Shown in pieces: positions 10,154-20,914 of a stretch of 64,000 nucleotides of DNA. Source of the stretch: Roseovarius sp. S88 (GTDB taxonomy: Bacteria > Pseudomonadota > Alphaproteobacteria > Rhodobacterales > Rhodobacteraceae); the NCBI RefSeq assembly GCF_037023735.1, contig NZ_CP146069.1, positions 2,273,501 to 2,337,500 on the forward strand. The letters run 5' to 3'. A program made the position numbers and the translations under genes. Numbering within the stretch: the first letter of the stretch is position 1; every line of letters starts with the position of its first letter. Under the pieces are notes generated by a model. That model saw only the letters and a program-made list of their open reading frames with translations, was not told the DNA's origin and made no database searches.

Positions 10154-11281
10154 TTATTCCGCAGCTTGCGCCGCGTCTGAAGCATCAATCTCAGCTGCCT
10201 TTTTCTCAACCTGTTCCACGATGTGCTCAATCATCTCATCATTGGACAGTTTGTGGCTGGCTTTCCCCGCCAGATACACCATACCCGACCCCGCGCCGCC
10301 ACCGGTAAAGCCGACATCGGTCATCAACGCCTCTCCGGGGCCATTCACCACACAGCCGATGATCGACAGGCTCATGGGCGTTTTGATATGCTCCAACCGC
10401 TTTTCCAGCGCCTCAACGGTTTTGATCACGTCAAACCCCTGCCGCGCGCAAGAGGGGCAGGAAATGATATTGACGCCGCGATGGCGCAGGCCGAGGGATT
10501 TCAGGATCTCGTAGCCGACTTTCACCTCTTCCACCGGATCAGCAGAAAGGCTCACGCGGATCGTGTCACCGATGCCCATCCACAACAGTTGTCCCAGCCC
10601 GATCGCGGATTTGATTGTGCCCGACACAAGCCCCCCGGCCTCGGTGATGCCAAGGTGAATCGGCGCATCCGTGGCTTCGGCCAAAGCTTGATAGGCCGCC
10701 GCCGCCATAAAGACATCAGAGGCCTTGCAGCTTATCTTGAAGTCGTGAAAGTCATTGTCTTCCAACACCTTGATATGGTCGAGACCGGATTCCACCATCG
10801 CCTCAGGCGTGGGCTCTCCATATTTCTCAAGCAGGTGCTTTTCCAAAGACCCGGCATTCACGCCAATGCGCATGGAACAGCCATGATCACGCGCGGCTTT
10901 GATCACTTCGCGAACGCGGTCTTCAGAGCCGATATTGCCCGGATTGATGCGCAAGCACGCAGCACCGGCCTCTGCCGCCTCGATACCTCGGCGGTAATGA
11001 AAATGAATATCGGCCACAATCGGCACCGGGCTTTCACGTACAATGTCCTTGAGCGCACGAGACGACTCCTCATCAGGCACAGATACACGTACAATGTCCG
11101 CTCCAGCCTCGGCGGCAGCCTGAACCTGTGCGATGGTGCCCGGGATGTCCGTAGTGACCGTGTTGGTCATGGTCTGCACGCTAATCGGGGCATCCCCACC
11201 GACCGGCACGTTGCCCACCATGATCTGTCGGCTTTTGCGGCGATAGATATTGCGCCAGGGACGGATGTGATTGAGCGACAT
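10154..11281 (-). CDS. ispG: 4-hydroxy-3-methylbut-2-en-1-yl diphosphate synthase
   Basis: Iron-sulfur enzyme of the MEP isoprenoid pathway that converts MEcPP to HMBPP. The [4Fe-4S] ligands are C275, C278 (IISCPSCAR), C310 ([11 protein letters not shown]) and E317. The N-terminal TIM-barrel sequence ([20 protein letters not shown]) is typical. The start was set at [10 protein letters not shown], giving 375 residues; an upstream ATG would add 21 unconserved residues. It lies just downstream of the RodZ-like gene, a common bacterial arrangement. Confidence 0.96.
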   Translation of the reverse strand: MSLNHIRPWRNIYRRKSRQIMVGNVPVGGDAPISVQTMTNTVTTDIPGTIAQVQAAAEAGADIVRVSVPDEESSRALKDIVRESPVPIVADIHFHYRRGIEAAEAGAACLRINPGNIGSEDRVREVIKAARDHGCSMRIGVNAGSLEKHLLEKYGEPTPEAMVESGLDHIKVLEDNDFHDFKISCKASDVFMAAAAYQALAEATDAPIHLGITEAGGLVSGTIKSAIGLGQLLWMGIGDTIRVSLSADPVEEVKVGYEILKSLGLRHRGVNIISCPSCARQGFDVIKTVEALEKRLEHIKTPMSLSIIGCVVNGPGEALMTDVGFTGGGAGSGMVYLAGKASHKLSNDEMIEHIVEQVEKKAAEIDASDAAQAAE

Positions 11282-11358
11282 GAGCGCGGACCCGCAACGT
11301 TGTAAACTTAATCTGACAATAGGTTGCAGCGGCACAAGAGGCAATTGCCTTGCGGCGT

Positions 11359-12663
11359 TTAGTCCTCGATCGGGGCCTCCGGCGTCTCTGTCACGCCCTG
11401 AAGCTCTGCCACGTAGCGCAGCAGGTCTTCATCTTGGCTAATGTCAGCGACCTGCAAAGCGTCTGCCAACATCTGCGCATCCAATGGCAAGCCAGAGGTC
11501 ACTTGTCCACTTGGACCGGCCGGGCCGTAGTGCTGGCCGTTCATGGCAAAATAGATAGAACCGGATTCGCCCACGCGCAGCTCGGACGGTTCTTCGGTCA
11601 CAGGGACATCCCAGCTGTCACCGGCATTCATGATGCCTTCGAACAGAACCGTGCCATCAGCCGCCCGAACACGAACCCAGGCCGGGCGCACAGCCACCAT
11701 GCGCACGCCTTGCGGTTGATCGGTGAGGACTTGTGGGCTGATCAACGGGGCGTCTTCTGCACTTTGTTCATCCGATGTGACCGACGCCAAAGCGTTGGAC
11801 GAGAAATTCGAAGGCAGAGACTCTGACGCAAAATTCGAAGGCGCCGTATCCGCCGAAGGAAGCTCGGGACGGAATGTACCCACCTCAGATGGGTCCAGCG
11901 TTGAAATCGGAGCATCGCGTGCTGTCAGCACAGGCACATCAAGCGCCTGAGGTCTATAAAGCCGATCCAGGCGTTCATCACGAGGCGCTTCAAATCCGCC
12001 ATCCGCGGTCTGCGTCGGATCCTCCGACGTCTCGGCACCCGGAGGCGCGGCAACCACTCCATTGAGAGGATCAAGATCGCTCAAGACATCTGGTGTATTC
12101 TCAACCGGTGCAAACTGCACGCGTTGAACTTCATTCAGAACGCTCCAGCCGCCGTAGCCAATCCCGCCGATGAGCAGCATCAGAACAAGGGCCGACCCAA
12201 TCGCGCCGGGTTCCACGCCGGACACAATGGAATCTTTGGCCGGGACAAAGGGTGTCTTGGGAACCGCAATCGGATCTTCGCGATGCATCTTGCGGCGCGC
12301 TTTGGCAATCTCGCCACGCCGTAGGCTCGACGCCTCTGCGGACATTCCGTGCGCGATAGAAAACCCGCTTTCCTGACAGAAGCCTTCAAATGCCTTATCG
12401 GGATCCATGTTCAGATAGCGGGCATAAGAGCGCACATAGCCGGGAATAAAGCCAGGTGTGTCAAAGGCATCGGGATCGCAATTCTCGATCGCAGCAACAT
12501 ACGACGCCTTGATCCGAAGCTCGCGTTCCACATCCAGCAAAGATTTGCCCATGGTCGCGCGTTCGCCGCGCATCATGTCACCGAGGCGCAGGTCAAATGC
12601 ATCGAAACCGCGAGGTTCGTCTCCCGGTTCGTCTGACACACGTTTTGACCGGAAACCGATCAT
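11359..12663 (-). CDS. RodZ-like helix-turn-helix membrane protein (DUF4115)
   Basis: Protein of 434 residues with a cytoplasmic HTH_25-type domain (about residues 22-110, with [17 protein letters not shown]), one membrane helix around 177-195, a proline/acid-rich linker, and a C-terminal DUF4115 domain (about 340-410, [22 protein letters not shown]). This is the RodZ architecture; RodZ links MreB to the wall synthesis machinery in rods. Whether this organism has MreB cannot be seen here. It precedes ispG on the same strand. Confidence 0.85.
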   Translation of the reverse strand: MIGFRSKRVSDEPGDEPRGFDAFDLRLGDMMRGERATMGKSLLDVERELRIKASYVAAIENCDPDAFDTPGFIPGYVRSYARYLNMDPDKAFEGFCQESGFSIAHGMSAEASSLRRGEIAKARRKMHREDPIAVPKTPFVPAKDSIVSGVEPGAIGSALVLMLLIGGIGYGGWSVLNEVQRVQFAPVENTPDVLSDLDPLNGVVAAPPGAETSEDPTQTADGGFEAPRDERLDRLYRPQALDVPVLTARDAPISTLDPSEVGTFRPELPSADTAPSNFASESLPSNFSSNALASVTSDEQSAEDAPLISPQVLTDQPQGVRMVAVRPAWVRVRAADGTVLFEGIMNAGDSWDVPVTEEPSELRVGESGSIYFAMNGQHYGPAGPSGQVTSGLPLDAQMLADALQVADISQDEDLLRYVAELQGVTETPEAPIED

Positions 12664-12773
12664 ACCCTTACTGCCTTTGTCCTATGCCTGCTCGCAATCT
12701 CATGATTCGCGTGCATCCCGCCCGTCTCTCATAACTGTAACATATAGCAGATGCGAATGCACCCGCAGCACGT

Positions 12774-13997
12774 TTATGCAGACAATTCGGACCGATTTAA
12801 GGCGCAATGGCTCCAAAGTGCGTCCATTGCGTGGACAAGTTGGTCAATTTCTTGCGGCCCATGCACCGGCGATGGCGTGAAACGAAGCCGCTCTGTGCCT
12901 CTTGGGACCGTGGGGAAATTGATCGGCTGGACGTAGATGCCATAGCCATCGAGCAGCATATCGCTGAGCTTTTTGGTATGAACCGGATCACCAACGATCA
13001 CAGGCACAATGTGGCTGCCATGATCAATCAAAGGAAGGCCAAGACCCTTGAGCCGCAGCTTGAGTGTCTTGGCTTGCGTCTGGTGCAGATCACGAAGCGC
13101 CTGATCGGTTTTGAGATGCGCCACAGATGCCGCCGCGCCAGCCGCCACCGCAGGTGGCAGGGATGTCGTGAAGATAAAGCCCGGTGCATAAGAGCGGATG
13201 GCGTCACACATCTTGGCCGTCGCCGCGATATAGCCGCCCATCACGCCAAAGGCTTTGGCCAGCGTGCCGTTGATGATGTCGATGCGATGCATCAGCCGAT
13301 CACGTTCCGCAACACCTGCTCCGCGTGGCCCATACATGCCGACGGCATGCACTTCGTCGATGTAAGTCAACGCGCCAAACTCATCAGCCATATCGCAAAT
13401 GGCCTCGATCGGAGCAAAATCGCCATCCATGGAATAGACCGATTCAAACGCAATCAGTTTCGGTGCATCCGGATCATCGGCAGCGAGCAGTTCGCGCAGG
13501 TGATCCAGGTCGTTATGTTTGAAAATCCGCTTGGCCCCGCCATTGCGACGCACGCCCTCGATCATCGAGGCGTGGTTGAGTTCATCGGAGTAGATGATCA
13601 GACCGGGGAACAGTTTTGGCAAAGTTGAGAGCGTGGCATCATTGGCGATGTAGGCGCTGGTGAAAAGCAACGCAGCTTCCTTGCCATGCAGATCCGCCAA
13701 CTCGGCCTCCAGACGTTTGTGATAAACGGTTGTGCCGGAAATGTTGCGCGTGCCGCCCGAACCGGCCCCGGTGGCATCCAGCGCTTCGTGCATCGCCTCC
13801 AAAACGACCGGATGCTGCCCCATGCCAAGATAGTCATTGCCGCACCAGACCGTCACGGGCTGTTCGGTGCCATCCGGACGACGCCAGATCGCATGCGGGA
13901 ACTGCCCCTTTTGACGTTCAATATCGATAAACGTCCGATACCGGCCTTCTTCATGCAGGCGCGCAATCGCTTCATCAAGCTTCGCAGAAAAATCCAC
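12774..13997 (-). CDS. hemA: 5-aminolevulinate synthase
   Basis: PLP enzyme that condenses glycine and succinyl-CoA to 5-aminolevulinate, the first step of tetrapyrrole synthesis in alphaproteobacteria. The PLP lysine is K248 in [13 protein letters not shown], the same number as in the characterised Rhodobacter capsulatus enzyme. The length is 407 residues. The start is a GTG at 13997 with AAGGAAGGG upstream; this restores the usual N-terminus [20 protein letters not shown]. An FNR-type box lies 133 bases upstream, implying oxygen-responsive control. It is divergent from the M20 peptidase gene. Confidence 0.96.
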   Translation of the reverse strand: MDFSAKLDEAIARLHEEGRYRTFIDIERQKGQFPHAIWRRPDGTEQPVTVWCGNDYLGMGQHPVVLEAMHEALDATGAGSGGTRNISGTTVYHKRLEAELADLHGKEAALLFTSAYIANDATLSTLPKLFPGLIIYSDELNHASMIEGVRRNGGAKRIFKHNDLDHLRELLAADDPDAPKLIAFESVYSMDGDFAPIEAICDMADEFGALTYIDEVHAVGMYGPRGAGVAERDRLMHRIDIINGTLAKAFGVMGGYIAATAKMCDAIRSYAPGFIFTTSLPPAVAAGAAASVAHLKTDQALRDLHQTQAKTLKLRLKGLGLPLIDHGSHIVPVIVGDPVHTKKLSDMLLDGYGIYVQPINFPTVPRGTERLRFTPSPVHGPQEIDQLVHAMDALWSHCALNRSELSA

Positions 13998-14129
13998 GCG
14001 TCTTCCCTTCCTTGGCAGTCTGGCCTGGGTGGGCCACATGTCACCGAAATGACATGCTCAGGTTTCTTGGGACGGATATAGAACCCGTCGCTTGCAAGCA
14101 ATAGTTTACAAATTGCCACGGGGGTCTCT

Positions 14130-14143
14130 TTGACCCAAATCAA
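14130..14143. promoter_or_regulatory. FNR/FnrL-type box upstream of hemA
   Basis: The sequence TTGACCCAAATCAA fits the FNR/FixK consensus TTGAY-N4-RTCAA exactly. It lies between the divergent starts of hemA (13997) and the M20 peptidase gene (14214). FnrL control of hemA is established for Rhodobacter sphaeroides; its action here is inferred. Confidence 0.75.
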
Positions 14144-14213
14144 GATGCTGGACAGTGCGCACGGGGCTGGTAGGGTCGCGCCAAACTCCACGACCAATGA
14201 TTGGAGACATCTC

Positions 14214-15602
14214 ATGTCCCTTGACGCCGTTTTGGCCCGAATTGATTCCGACATGCCGCAGGCGATGGATCGCCTGATGGAGCTGTTGCGTATTCCGTCA
14301 ATTTCGACCGATCCAGCCTATGCCAAACCCTGTCAGGAAGCCGCCGATTGGCTGGTGGCAGACCTGCAAAGCCTTGGAGCGCGCGCTGAGAAACGCCTGA
14401 CATCGGGCCATCCGATGGTGGTCGGCCATATTGACGGACCGGAAGGCAAGGACACGCCGCACCTTTTGTTTTATGGTCATTATGACGTGCAGCCGGTGGA
14501 TCCCCTCGACCTGTGGCACACCGATCCGTTCCAGCCCGAGCTACAAGATACCCCCAAAGGTCAAGTCATTCGCGGGCGCGGATCGTCAGACGACAAAGGG
14601 CAATTGATGACCTTTGTCGAAGCCTGCCGCGCCTACAAGGCGGTCACTGGCACCCTGCCCTGTCGCATCACGTTTTTCTTCGAGGGCGAAGAAGAATCCG
14701 GCTCGCCTTCGCTTGTGCCTTTCATGGAAGAGAATGCCGCCGAACTGAAAGCCGACCTGGCCCTGATTTGCGACACGTCCATGGTCGCGCCGGGTGTGCC
14801 GTCTATTGCTTCACAATTGCGTGGGATGGTGAAGGAAGAGTTCACAATCCACGGCCCAAGAATCGATTTGCATTCAGGTCATTACGGAGGACCGGCGCTC
14901 AATCCGTTGCGCGAAATCTCTCGTCTCATCGCCAGCTTCCATGACGACACAGGCCGCGTGGCGGTCGAGGGATTTTATGAAGGCGTGCACGAAGTGCCGG
15001 ACGATCTTTTGCGCCAATGGGAAAACAGCGGCTTTGATGAGGATGAATACCTTACATCCGTGGGCTTCACCGAGCCGCATGGCGAAGACGGCTATTCGAC
15101 GCTGGTTCAGCAATGGGCACGACCAACGCTAGAAGTCAATGGCCTGTGGGGCGGGTATCAGGGCGTGGGCACCAAAACGGTGATCCCGGCCGAGGCGCAT
15201 TGCAAGGTCACCTGCCGGTTGGTTGGAGATATGGACCCCGACGCGCTTCGTCGCAAGCTGCGCAAACATGTCGAGGACCGGCTGACCCCAGATGCGCGGG
15301 TAGAATGGAATGATGATCTTGACGGCTCGCCCGCGGCGGTGATGAACATCGCGCGCCCCGAGTTCGAAGCCGCGCGTCAGGCGCTTAGCGATGAATGGAA
15401 CCGGGAGGCGGTCTTTGTTGGCATGGGTGGCTCGATCCCGATTGCCGGGTTCTTCAAGGAAATCCTCGGGCTGGATTCCATGCTGATCGGATTTGCCAAC
15501 GAAGACGACGCCATTCATAGCCCGAATGAGAAATACAACGTCGAAAGCTTTCAAAAAGGCGTGCGCAGCTGGGCGCGGGTGCTGGACGAGCTGACAGGCT
15601 GA
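14214..15602 (+). CDS. M20 family dipeptidase/deacylase
   Basis: Dinuclear zinc hydrolase of the M20/M25/M40 family, 462 residues. Metal and catalytic residues are H89 and D91 (FYGHYDVQP), D126 (RGSSDDKGQ) and the E158-E159 pair (EGEEESGS). The dimerisation domain is seen around KEEFTIHGPRIDLHSGHYGG. It resembles carnosine/dipeptide hydrolases, and the substrate is not assignable. The start at 14214 has GGAGA upstream; a longer frame from 14130 would run over the FNR box. The dehalogenase-like gene follows after only 6 bases. Confidence 0.9.
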   Translation: MSLDAVLARIDSDMPQAMDRLMELLRIPSISTDPAYAKPCQEAADWLVADLQSLGARAEKRLTSGHPMVVGHIDGPEGKDTPHLLFYGHYDVQPVDPLDLWHTDPFQPELQDTPKGQVIRGRGSSDDKGQLMTFVEACRAYKAVTGTLPCRITFFFEGEEESGSPSLVPFMEENAAELKADLALICDTSMVAPGVPSIASQLRGMVKEEFTIHGPRIDLHSGHYGGPALNPLREISRLIASFHDDTGRVAVEGFYEGVHEVPDDLLRQWENSGFDEDEYLTSVGFTEPHGEDGYSTLVQQWARPTLEVNGLWGGYQGVGTKTVIPAEAHCKVTCRLVGDMDPDALRRKLRKHVEDRLTPDARVEWNDDLDGSPAAVMNIARPEFEAARQALSDEWNREAVFVGMGGSIPIAGFFKEILGLDSMLIGFANEDDAIHSPNEKYNVESFQKGVRSWARVLDELTG

Positions 15603-15608
15603 TCTGTG

Positions 15609-16481
15609 ATGATCCTGGGCTTTGAGGATCATGTCGAGATGTTGAACGGCATCGAGATTGCCTGGAGCATGGGCGGTGATGGCCCACCCCTGCTCTTGCT
15701 GCATGGCTTTCCGCAAACCCGCGCGCTTTGGGCAAAGGTGGCCCCGCAATTGGCCAATACGTACCAAGTGATCTGCCCCGATCTGCGCGGCTATGGCGCA
15801 AGCGGCAAGCCGCAACCCGTCAGCGCCTACAGCTTTCGCGAAATGGCGCGGGATCAGATCGCGTTGATGACCCATTTGGGCCATAAGAGATTTGCAGTGG
15901 CTGGCCATGACCGGGGTGGGCGCGTGGCACATCGTTTGGCTTTGGATGCGCCGTGGGCTGTCTCAAAGCTCTGTGTCATGGACATTATTCCCACCCATAC
16001 CCTACTCACCAAGCTGCGCATGGATGTGGCGCAGGCCTACTACCATTGGTTCTTCCTCGCGCAGCCCGAACCTTTCCCGGATCACATGATTGCCGCCAAC
16101 CCGGATCGGTACTTTGAGTCCTGTCTGCTGGGCTGGGGCGCGGCGCGGCTTGAGGATTTCGACTCCGACCAACTGGCCGCCTACCGTGCAGCCTGGCGCG
16201 ACCCCGACACGATCCGCGGCATGTGCAATGACTACCGCGCGGCGATTTCCCACGATGTCGTGGACGATTGGTCTGATCTCGGTGCACAGATCACCTGCCC
16301 TATGCTCGTGCTCTATGGTGCGGATGGGGCCATGGGACAGACCTATGACGTGGGCGATACCTGGACGGACAAATGCGCGGACATGCGCGCCGCATCAATC
16401 CCGGGTGGGCATTTTTTTGTCGATTGCGCGCCCGACGAGACGTTAAAGGCGCTGCAAGGATTCTTTGCTGTGTCGAAATAG
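15609..16481 (+). CDS. Alpha/beta hydrolase, haloacetate (fluoroacetate) dehalogenase type
   Basis: Protein of 290 residues with the complete active-site set of fluoroacetate dehalogenase RPA1163: nucleophile D101 (GHDRGG), R102 and R105 for the carboxylate, D125, halide-pocket H146-W147 (YYHWFF) and Y209 (NDYR), and the base H268 (PGGHFF). Offsets from the reference residues 110, 111, 114, 134, 155, 156, 219 and 280 are constant apart from small shifts near the end. It is therefore predicted to hydrolyse haloacetates, defluorination included, to glycolate. It sits 6 bases after the M20 peptidase gene and is probably co-transcribed. A GTG at 15606 is an equivalent start. Confidence 0.88.
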   Translation: MILGFEDHVEMLNGIEIAWSMGGDGPPLLLLHGFPQTRALWAKVAPQLANTYQVICPDLRGYGASGKPQPVSAYSFREMARDQIALMTHLGHKRFAVAGHDRGGRVAHRLALDAPWAVSKLCVMDIIPTHTLLTKLRMDVAQAYYHWFFLAQPEPFPDHMIAANPDRYFESCLLGWGAARLEDFDSDQLAAYRAAWRDPDTIRGMCNDYRAAISHDVVDDWSDLGAQITCPMLVLYGADGAMGQTYDVGDTWTDKCADMRAASIPGGHFFVDCAPDETLKALQGFFAVSK

Positions 16482-16857
16482 ACGGTCGCTTTGGGCTGTC
16501 GAGTCCACTGATCACCGCAACACACTGGGCAAACGTCTCCTTTGGTGTTTGGAGTTGCAAGCTTTGTCGTGACCGTTCATTGAACTGCCTCGCCATGGCG
16601 CAGTCGTCGTGCGAGGAGCGCGCTTTGTTCATGCCAAGTCGTCAAGATGAGTTTCCAAAGTACCTTGCATCAACGAAACACCGGCCCATCGGACCGGTCC
16701 TGCACGGCGGGGCTACGCCCGTTGGTTCCGTTCCTTTGGAAATATGAATGAGTGTCCACCTCTCACACAGAAGTGCCTGCCGGGGACACCTCAGCCTTCG
16801 TCAACGAAAGCCCGGCCCGTTGAGGCCGGACTAACAAAAAAGCACAGAACCGGCTTG
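16482..16857. other. Intergenic region between convergent genes, with local repeat
   Basis: No credible gene is seen in these 376 bases. Two similar segments begin with TCAACGAAA and continue into a GC-rich hairpin (CCGGCCC...): one at 16670-16698, the other at 16801-16830, where CCGGCC and GGCCGG form a stem. The second hairpin lies just past the end of coxM and could act as its terminator, but no clear T-run follows on that strand. Confidence 0.5.
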
Positions 16858-17646
16858 CTAAACCGCCTCAACCGCGCGACGGGTCATGACACCTACTAGA
16901 TGGGCGCGATAAGCGCCTGAGCCGTGCAGGTCGTTGATCATGCCATCGCCAGAGAGCGACACACCCTCAAGGGCGGAAGCAGAGAAATCATTCGACAGCA
17001 CCGCCTCGGCCTCGGACCAGCGGAACACACCGCCCTCGGACGCCCCTGTCACAGCCACGCGGACGCCATCGGCATATTTGGCCACGAACACACCCACCAG
17101 CGCAAAGCGCGACGCGGGTTGTTCGAATTTCTGGTAATTGGCCTTTTCGGGGACGGGAAATTTCACTTCTGTGATGATCTCACCCGCATCGAGTGCGGTT
17201 TCAAACATCCCCTGGAAGTAATCATCCGCCGCAATCTCGCGTGCGTTGGTGACAATAGTCGCTCCAGAGCCCAGCGCCCCTGCCGGATAACAAGCCGAGG
17301 GGTCGTTATTGGCCAATGATCCGCCGATGGTGCCACGGTTGCGCACCGCAGGGTCCCCGATGTTGTTGGCCAGAGACGCAAGTGCCGGATAGGCCCCCGC
17401 CCCGGCTGCGACGTCGGCGTGGGTTGTTCCCGCGCCAATACAGACCCGGCCAGCATCGTCCTGACAAATGCCCTGGATTTCGCTGATGCCGCCGAGGCTC
17501 ACCAAGGTCTCAGGGGCCGCCAGCCTCTGTTTCAGCGTGGGGATCAACGTTTGCCCCCCTGCCAATGGCTGGTTTTCTTCGCTCTTGGCCAAAGCCGCGA
17601 CCGCATCTGCGATTGTGCTCGGGCGTTCGATGTCAAATGCATACAT
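16858..17646 (-). CDS. coxM: FAD-binding subunit of a CoxSLM-type molybdenum hydroxylase
   Basis: Medium (flavin) subunit of 262 residues. The FAD-binding motifs AGGQTLIP (about 29-36) and TIGGSLANNDPSACYPA (about 108-124) are present, followed by the CO_deh_flav_C region. It passes electrons from the 2Fe-2S clusters to the quinone pool or another acceptor. It is the third gene of a minus-strand coxS-coxL-coxM operon with 11 bases between coxL and coxM. The cox name follows family usage; because the large subunit is form II, CO may not be the substrate. Confidence 0.9.
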   Translation of the reverse strand: MYAFDIERPSTIADAVAALAKSEENQPLAGGQTLIPTLKQRLAAPETLVSLGGISEIQGICQDDAGRVCIGAGTTHADVAAGAGAYPALASLANNIGDPAVRNRGTIGGSLANNDPSACYPAGALGSGATIVTNAREIAADDYFQGMFETALDAGEIITEVKFPVPEKANYQKFEQPASRFALVGVFVAKYADGVRVAVTGASEGGVFRWSEAEAVLSNDFSASALEGVSLSGDGMINDLHGSGAYRAHLVGVMTRRAVEAV

Positions 17647-17657
17647 GTCTGATCTCC

Positions 17658-20021
17658 TTACCCTTGCATGGCTGCCCAGACGCGCGACGGCGACACGGGC
17701 ATATCGATATGGGTGATGTCATGACCTGCACGTTGCAGCGCATCGACCACCGCATTGACCACCGCAGGCGGTGAGCCAATCGCCCCCGCCTCGCCGCAGC
17801 CTTTCACACCCAGAGGGTTGTGCGTGCAAGGCGTCTGGCAGGAATGATCAACGCTATAGAACGGCACGTCATCGGCGCGCGGCATGGCATAATCCATGTA
17901 GGACGCACTCAGAAGCTGACCGTTCTCGTCATAGGCGGCATTTTCAAGCAATGCCTGACCAATGCCTTGCGCCAGACCTCCATGGACCTGACCTGAGACA
18001 ATCATCGGATTGATCACGTTGCCAAAGTCATCCGCAGCCGCGAACCGCTCAATCGTGACCTTCCCGGTGTCGGGATCAACCTCGACCTCGCAGGCATAAG
18101 CCCCTGCGGGATAGGTGAAGTTCGCCGGGTCGTAAAACGCGGTTTCCTCCAGCCCCGGTTCGATCTCTTCAAGCGGATAGTTGTGCGGTACATAAGCCGC
18201 CAAGGTCACATCACCCCAGGCCACGGATTTATCTGTGCCTGCCACGGTGAATTGCCCATCCTTCAGCTCGATATCGGCCTCAGAGGCTTCCATCAGGTGG
18301 GCTGCAATCTTCTTGGTCTTAGCGATGATCTTCTCGGTCGCACGCACCATGGCCGAGCCGCCCACAGCGATAGAACGTGAGCCATAGGTGCCCATGCCCA
18401 TGGGCGCCTTGTCAGTATCGCCATGCTCGATCTCGATCATGCTCTCGTCAATGCCCAGCATGTCGGCCACCACTTGCGGGAAGGCGGTTTCATGCCCCTG
18501 CCCGTGGCTGTGACTGCCAGTCATGACCGTGATGCCACCCGTGGCGTTCACCCGAACGGTGGCGGACTCGTAAAGACCAGCCCGCGCGCCCAATTGCCCT
18601 ACAAGGTTTGAGGGCGCGATACCGCAGGCCTCAATATAGCAGTTCACGCCGAGGCCACGCAGCTTGCCGTTTTTCTTGCTCTCGGCCAGCCGCGCCTCAA
18701 AGCCCGACATGTCGGCCATCTCAAGAAGCTTGTCCATCGTGGCGTTGTAATCCCCGGTGTCATATTCCACCGCCACGGGTGTGGCATAGGGAAACTCGGT
18801 GACAAAGTTCTGCCGCCTGAGCGCGATGGGATCGACGCCCAGCTCACGCGCGGCTTTGTCGATCACACGCTCCAGTTGGAACGTCGCCTCGGGGCGGCCC
18901 GCGCCACGATAGGCATCGACCGGCACGGTATTGGTAAAGACCGCTTTCACGTTCACATAGATGACCGGCGTCTTGTAGTTGCCCGCCATCAGCGTGCCGT
19001 GAAGCCAGGTCGGGATGGAGGGCGCAAAGGTCGAAAGATACGCCCCCATGTTGGCGTAAGTCTCTGTGCGCACGGCAGTGAAATTGTTGTCCGCATCCAG
19101 CGCCAATTCGATCTTGGTCACATGGTCCCGGCCATGCGCGTCCGAGATGAACGCCTCAGAGCGCGAACAGGTCCATTTCACTGGGCGATTAAGCGCCTTG
19201 GCCGCAAAGGTGCAGAACGCCTCTTCGGCATAGTGATAGATCTTGGAGCCAAAGCCACCGCCTACATCAGGGGCCACAACACGCAGCTTGTGTTCCGGGA
19301 TGCCCAAAACAAACGCGCCCATCAAAAGACGGATCACATGAGGGTTCTGCGAGGTGGTGTAAAGCGTGCTGTCATCGGTAGAACGGTTGTAATCGCCCAC
19401 CGCCACACGCGGCTCCATCGCATTGGGCACCAACCGGTTGTTTCTCAGTTCCAGCGTGGTGACATGCGCCGCTGATTTGATGGCCTCATCCACGGCGTCT
19501 TTGTTTTCCTCAACAAAACCCCAGTCATAGCAGAGGTTTGACGTCAGATCGTCATGCACCTTGGTGGCACCGTCCTCCAATGCGGCCTTCATATCCATCA
19601 CTGCAGGAAGCTCGTCGATATCGACTTCAATGGCTTCTGCCGCGTCGCGCGCCTGTTCGCGCGTCTCTGCCACCACGGCGGCAATCGGATCGCCCACGTG
19701 GCGCACCTTGCCTTGCGCCAGAACCGGGTGTCCGGGTTCCTGCATGGGCTCGCCATGGCGATCTGTCACCTGCCACCCGCAGGGCAATCCACCCACCTCG
19801 GCAAAATCCGCTCCGGTGAACACTCGCAGCACGCCGGGCATGCCCTCGGCAGCCTTGGTGTCGACCGATTTCAGCGTGCCATGCGCCACGTCCGAGCGCA
19901 GAAAATGCACATAGGCCTGACCGCGTAGGTTGATGTCATCTGTGTAGTTGCCGGTCCCTGTCAGGAACCGCACGTCTTCGCGCCGCTTGGAACTGGCGCC
20001 GATGCCTCCATCTTTGGGCAT
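17658..20021 (-). CDS. coxL: Molybdopterin-binding large subunit, xanthine dehydrogenase family, CoxL form II
   Basis: Catalytic subunit of 787 residues. It contains an aldehyde oxidase/xanthine dehydrogenase a/b hammerhead domain (about 15-135), two molybdopterin-binding domains, the [10 protein letters not shown] loop (about 251-260), and the C-terminal catalytic Glu in GCGEAGAIG. The active-site loop at 370-376 is AYRGAGR, the form II signature, not the AYXCSFR of authentic aerobic CO dehydrogenase. The true substrate is thus unknown: an aldehyde, N-heterocycle or other hydroxylase is possible, with CO less likely. Maturation genes of the CoxD/E/F type are not adjacent but lie at 48.5-52.7 kb. 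Confidence 0.92.
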   Translation of the reverse strand: MPKDGGIGASSKRREDVRFLTGTGNYTDDINLRGQAYVHFLRSDVAHGTLKSVDTKAAEGMPGVLRVFTGADFAEVGGLPCGWQVTDRHGEPMQEPGHPVLAQGKVRHVGDPIAAVVAETREQARDAAEAIEVDIDELPAVMDMKAALEDGATKVHDDLTSNLCYDWGFVEENKDAVDEAIKSAAHVTTLELRNNRLVPNAMEPRVAVGDYNRSTDDSTLYTTSQNPHVIRLLMGAFVLGIPEHKLRVVAPDVGGGFGSKIYHYAEEAFCTFAAKALNRPVKWTCSRSEAFISDAHGRDHVTKIELALDADNNFTAVRTETYANMGAYLSTFAPSIPTWLHGTLMAGNYKTPVIYVNVKAVFTNTVPVDAYRGAGRPEATFQLERVIDKAARELGVDPIALRRQNFVTEFPYATPVAVEYDTGDYNATMDKLLEMADMSGFEARLAESKKNGKLRGLGVNCYIEACGIAPSNLVGQLGARAGLYESATVRVNATGGITVMTGSHSHGQGHETAFPQVVADMLGIDESMIEIEHGDTDKAPMGMGTYGSRSIAVGGSAMVRATEKIIAKTKKIAAHLMEASEADIELKDGQFTVAGTDKSVAWGDVTLAAYVPHNYPLEEIEPGLEETAFYDPANFTYPAGAYACEVEVDPDTGKVTIERFAAADDFGNVINPMIVSGQVHGGLAQGIGQALLENAAYDENGQLLSASYMDYAMPRADDVPFYSVDHSCQTPCTHNPLGVKGCGEAGAIGSPPAVVNAVVDALQRAGHDITHIDMPVSPSRVWAAMQG

Positions 20022-20067
20022 TTGATATCCTCCCTTTGATGCGATGCGCCGCGGCGCACCTTGCGCC

Positions 20068-20553
20068 TCATTCGGCGGCGATGCTGCTGACGTCTTGACC
20101 GGATACGGCCAGGATCGCCTTGACGATGTTATGATAACCTGTGCAGCGGCAAATATTGCCTTCTAGGTAATCCCGGATCTCCGCCTCACTCGGCTTGGGG
20201 TTGTCGGCCAAAAGCGCCGAGGCCGACATCACCATGCCTGGCGTGCAGAACCCGCATTGCAGGCCATGATGGTCCTGGAACGCTTGTTGAATGGGGTTGA
20301 GCGTGCCATCGTCGGCGGCCATGCCTTCGATGGTCGTCACCTCGGCACCAGCGGCTTCGGCGGCGAACATGGTGCACGCTTTGACCGCCTTGCCGTCCAC
20401 ATGCACCACGCAGGCGCCGCATTGGCTGGTGTCGCAACCCACATGCGTGCCGGTCAGGCCCAAATTCTCTCGGATAAAATCAACTAACAGCGTGCGACCT
20501 TCTATCTCACCGGACGCAGGCTTGCCGTTCACGGTCATGCTGACCTGTGCCAT
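20068..20553 (-). CDS. coxS: 2Fe-2S subunit of a CoxSLM-type molybdenum hydroxylase
   Basis: Small subunit of 161 residues with an N-terminal plant-type ferredoxin cluster site (CDTSQCGAC plus a distal Cys in VKAC) and a C-terminal four-helix cluster site ([10 protein letters not shown] and [12 protein letters not shown]). It relays electrons from the molybdenum site to FAD. It is the first gene of the operon, preceded by a strong AGGGAGGA ribosome binding site. Confidence 0.93.
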   Translation of the reverse strand: MAQVSMTVNGKPASGEIEGRTLLVDFIRENLGLTGTHVGCDTSQCGACVVHVDGKAVKACTMFAAEAAGAEVTTIEGMAADDGTLNPIQQAFQDHHGLQCGFCTPGMVMSASALLADNPKPSEAEIRDYLEGNICRCTGYHNIVKAILAVSGQDVSSIAAE

Positions 20554-20716
20554 CGGCTCCTCCCTATTTGGCTTATTATTCGCTGAGGGGAGTTAAACAT
20601 GGGTCGCGGCATATGAGAACCCGGTAATTTCAGCAATTTCATGGTCAGATTGGCGCGGCGACGGGAGGGGCAAGTTTGCAGATGTTGTGAACCTCCCAGA
20701 GTTTTCGGAGCGAGCC

Positions 20717-20880
20717 GCGCGATGGCCAGACCACGGGATGGCGATCCGCCATTAGTTCAGATCACATCACGCCAGCCAAACCCGCCTGCTCTTTGATAGA
20801 AGCGCTTTCGCGAACCATTAGCCAGCCCAGGGCGAACTGGCGATAGCGCGGCGGTGCTACGCGCCGTGAGTCCGCGCGAG
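20717..20880. repeat. Dispersed intergenic repeat, copy A
   Basis: This lies in the 361-base gap between the coxS start and the SCO gene. Blocks match copy B at 47126-47337: an opening block GCGATGGCCAGACC that runs on to CAGATCAC, a middle GCCAGCCC, and a closing block reading CGGCGGTGCTACGCGCC then GAGT/GAGTTCGCGCGAG-like. Order and orientation are the same in both copies, with variable spacers. No credible gene lies in the gap. Confidence 0.7.
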
Positions 20881-20914
20881 CGGCGTTGCCCATGACCAAA
20901 ATCACCTCCGCTTC

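Noticed and set aside
10223..11305. Long plus-strand open frame opposite ispG
   Set aside because: It mirrors the codon structure of ispG, which has all its catalytic cysteines; the antisense product shows no domain.
12807..13628. Plus-strand open frame opposite hemA
   Set aside because: hemA is certain from its PLP site; no domain is visible on the other strand.
17658..20021. Calling the enzyme an authentic aerobic CO dehydrogenase
   Set aside because: The loop is AYRGAGR (form II), not AYXCSFR, so CO oxidation is not supported.
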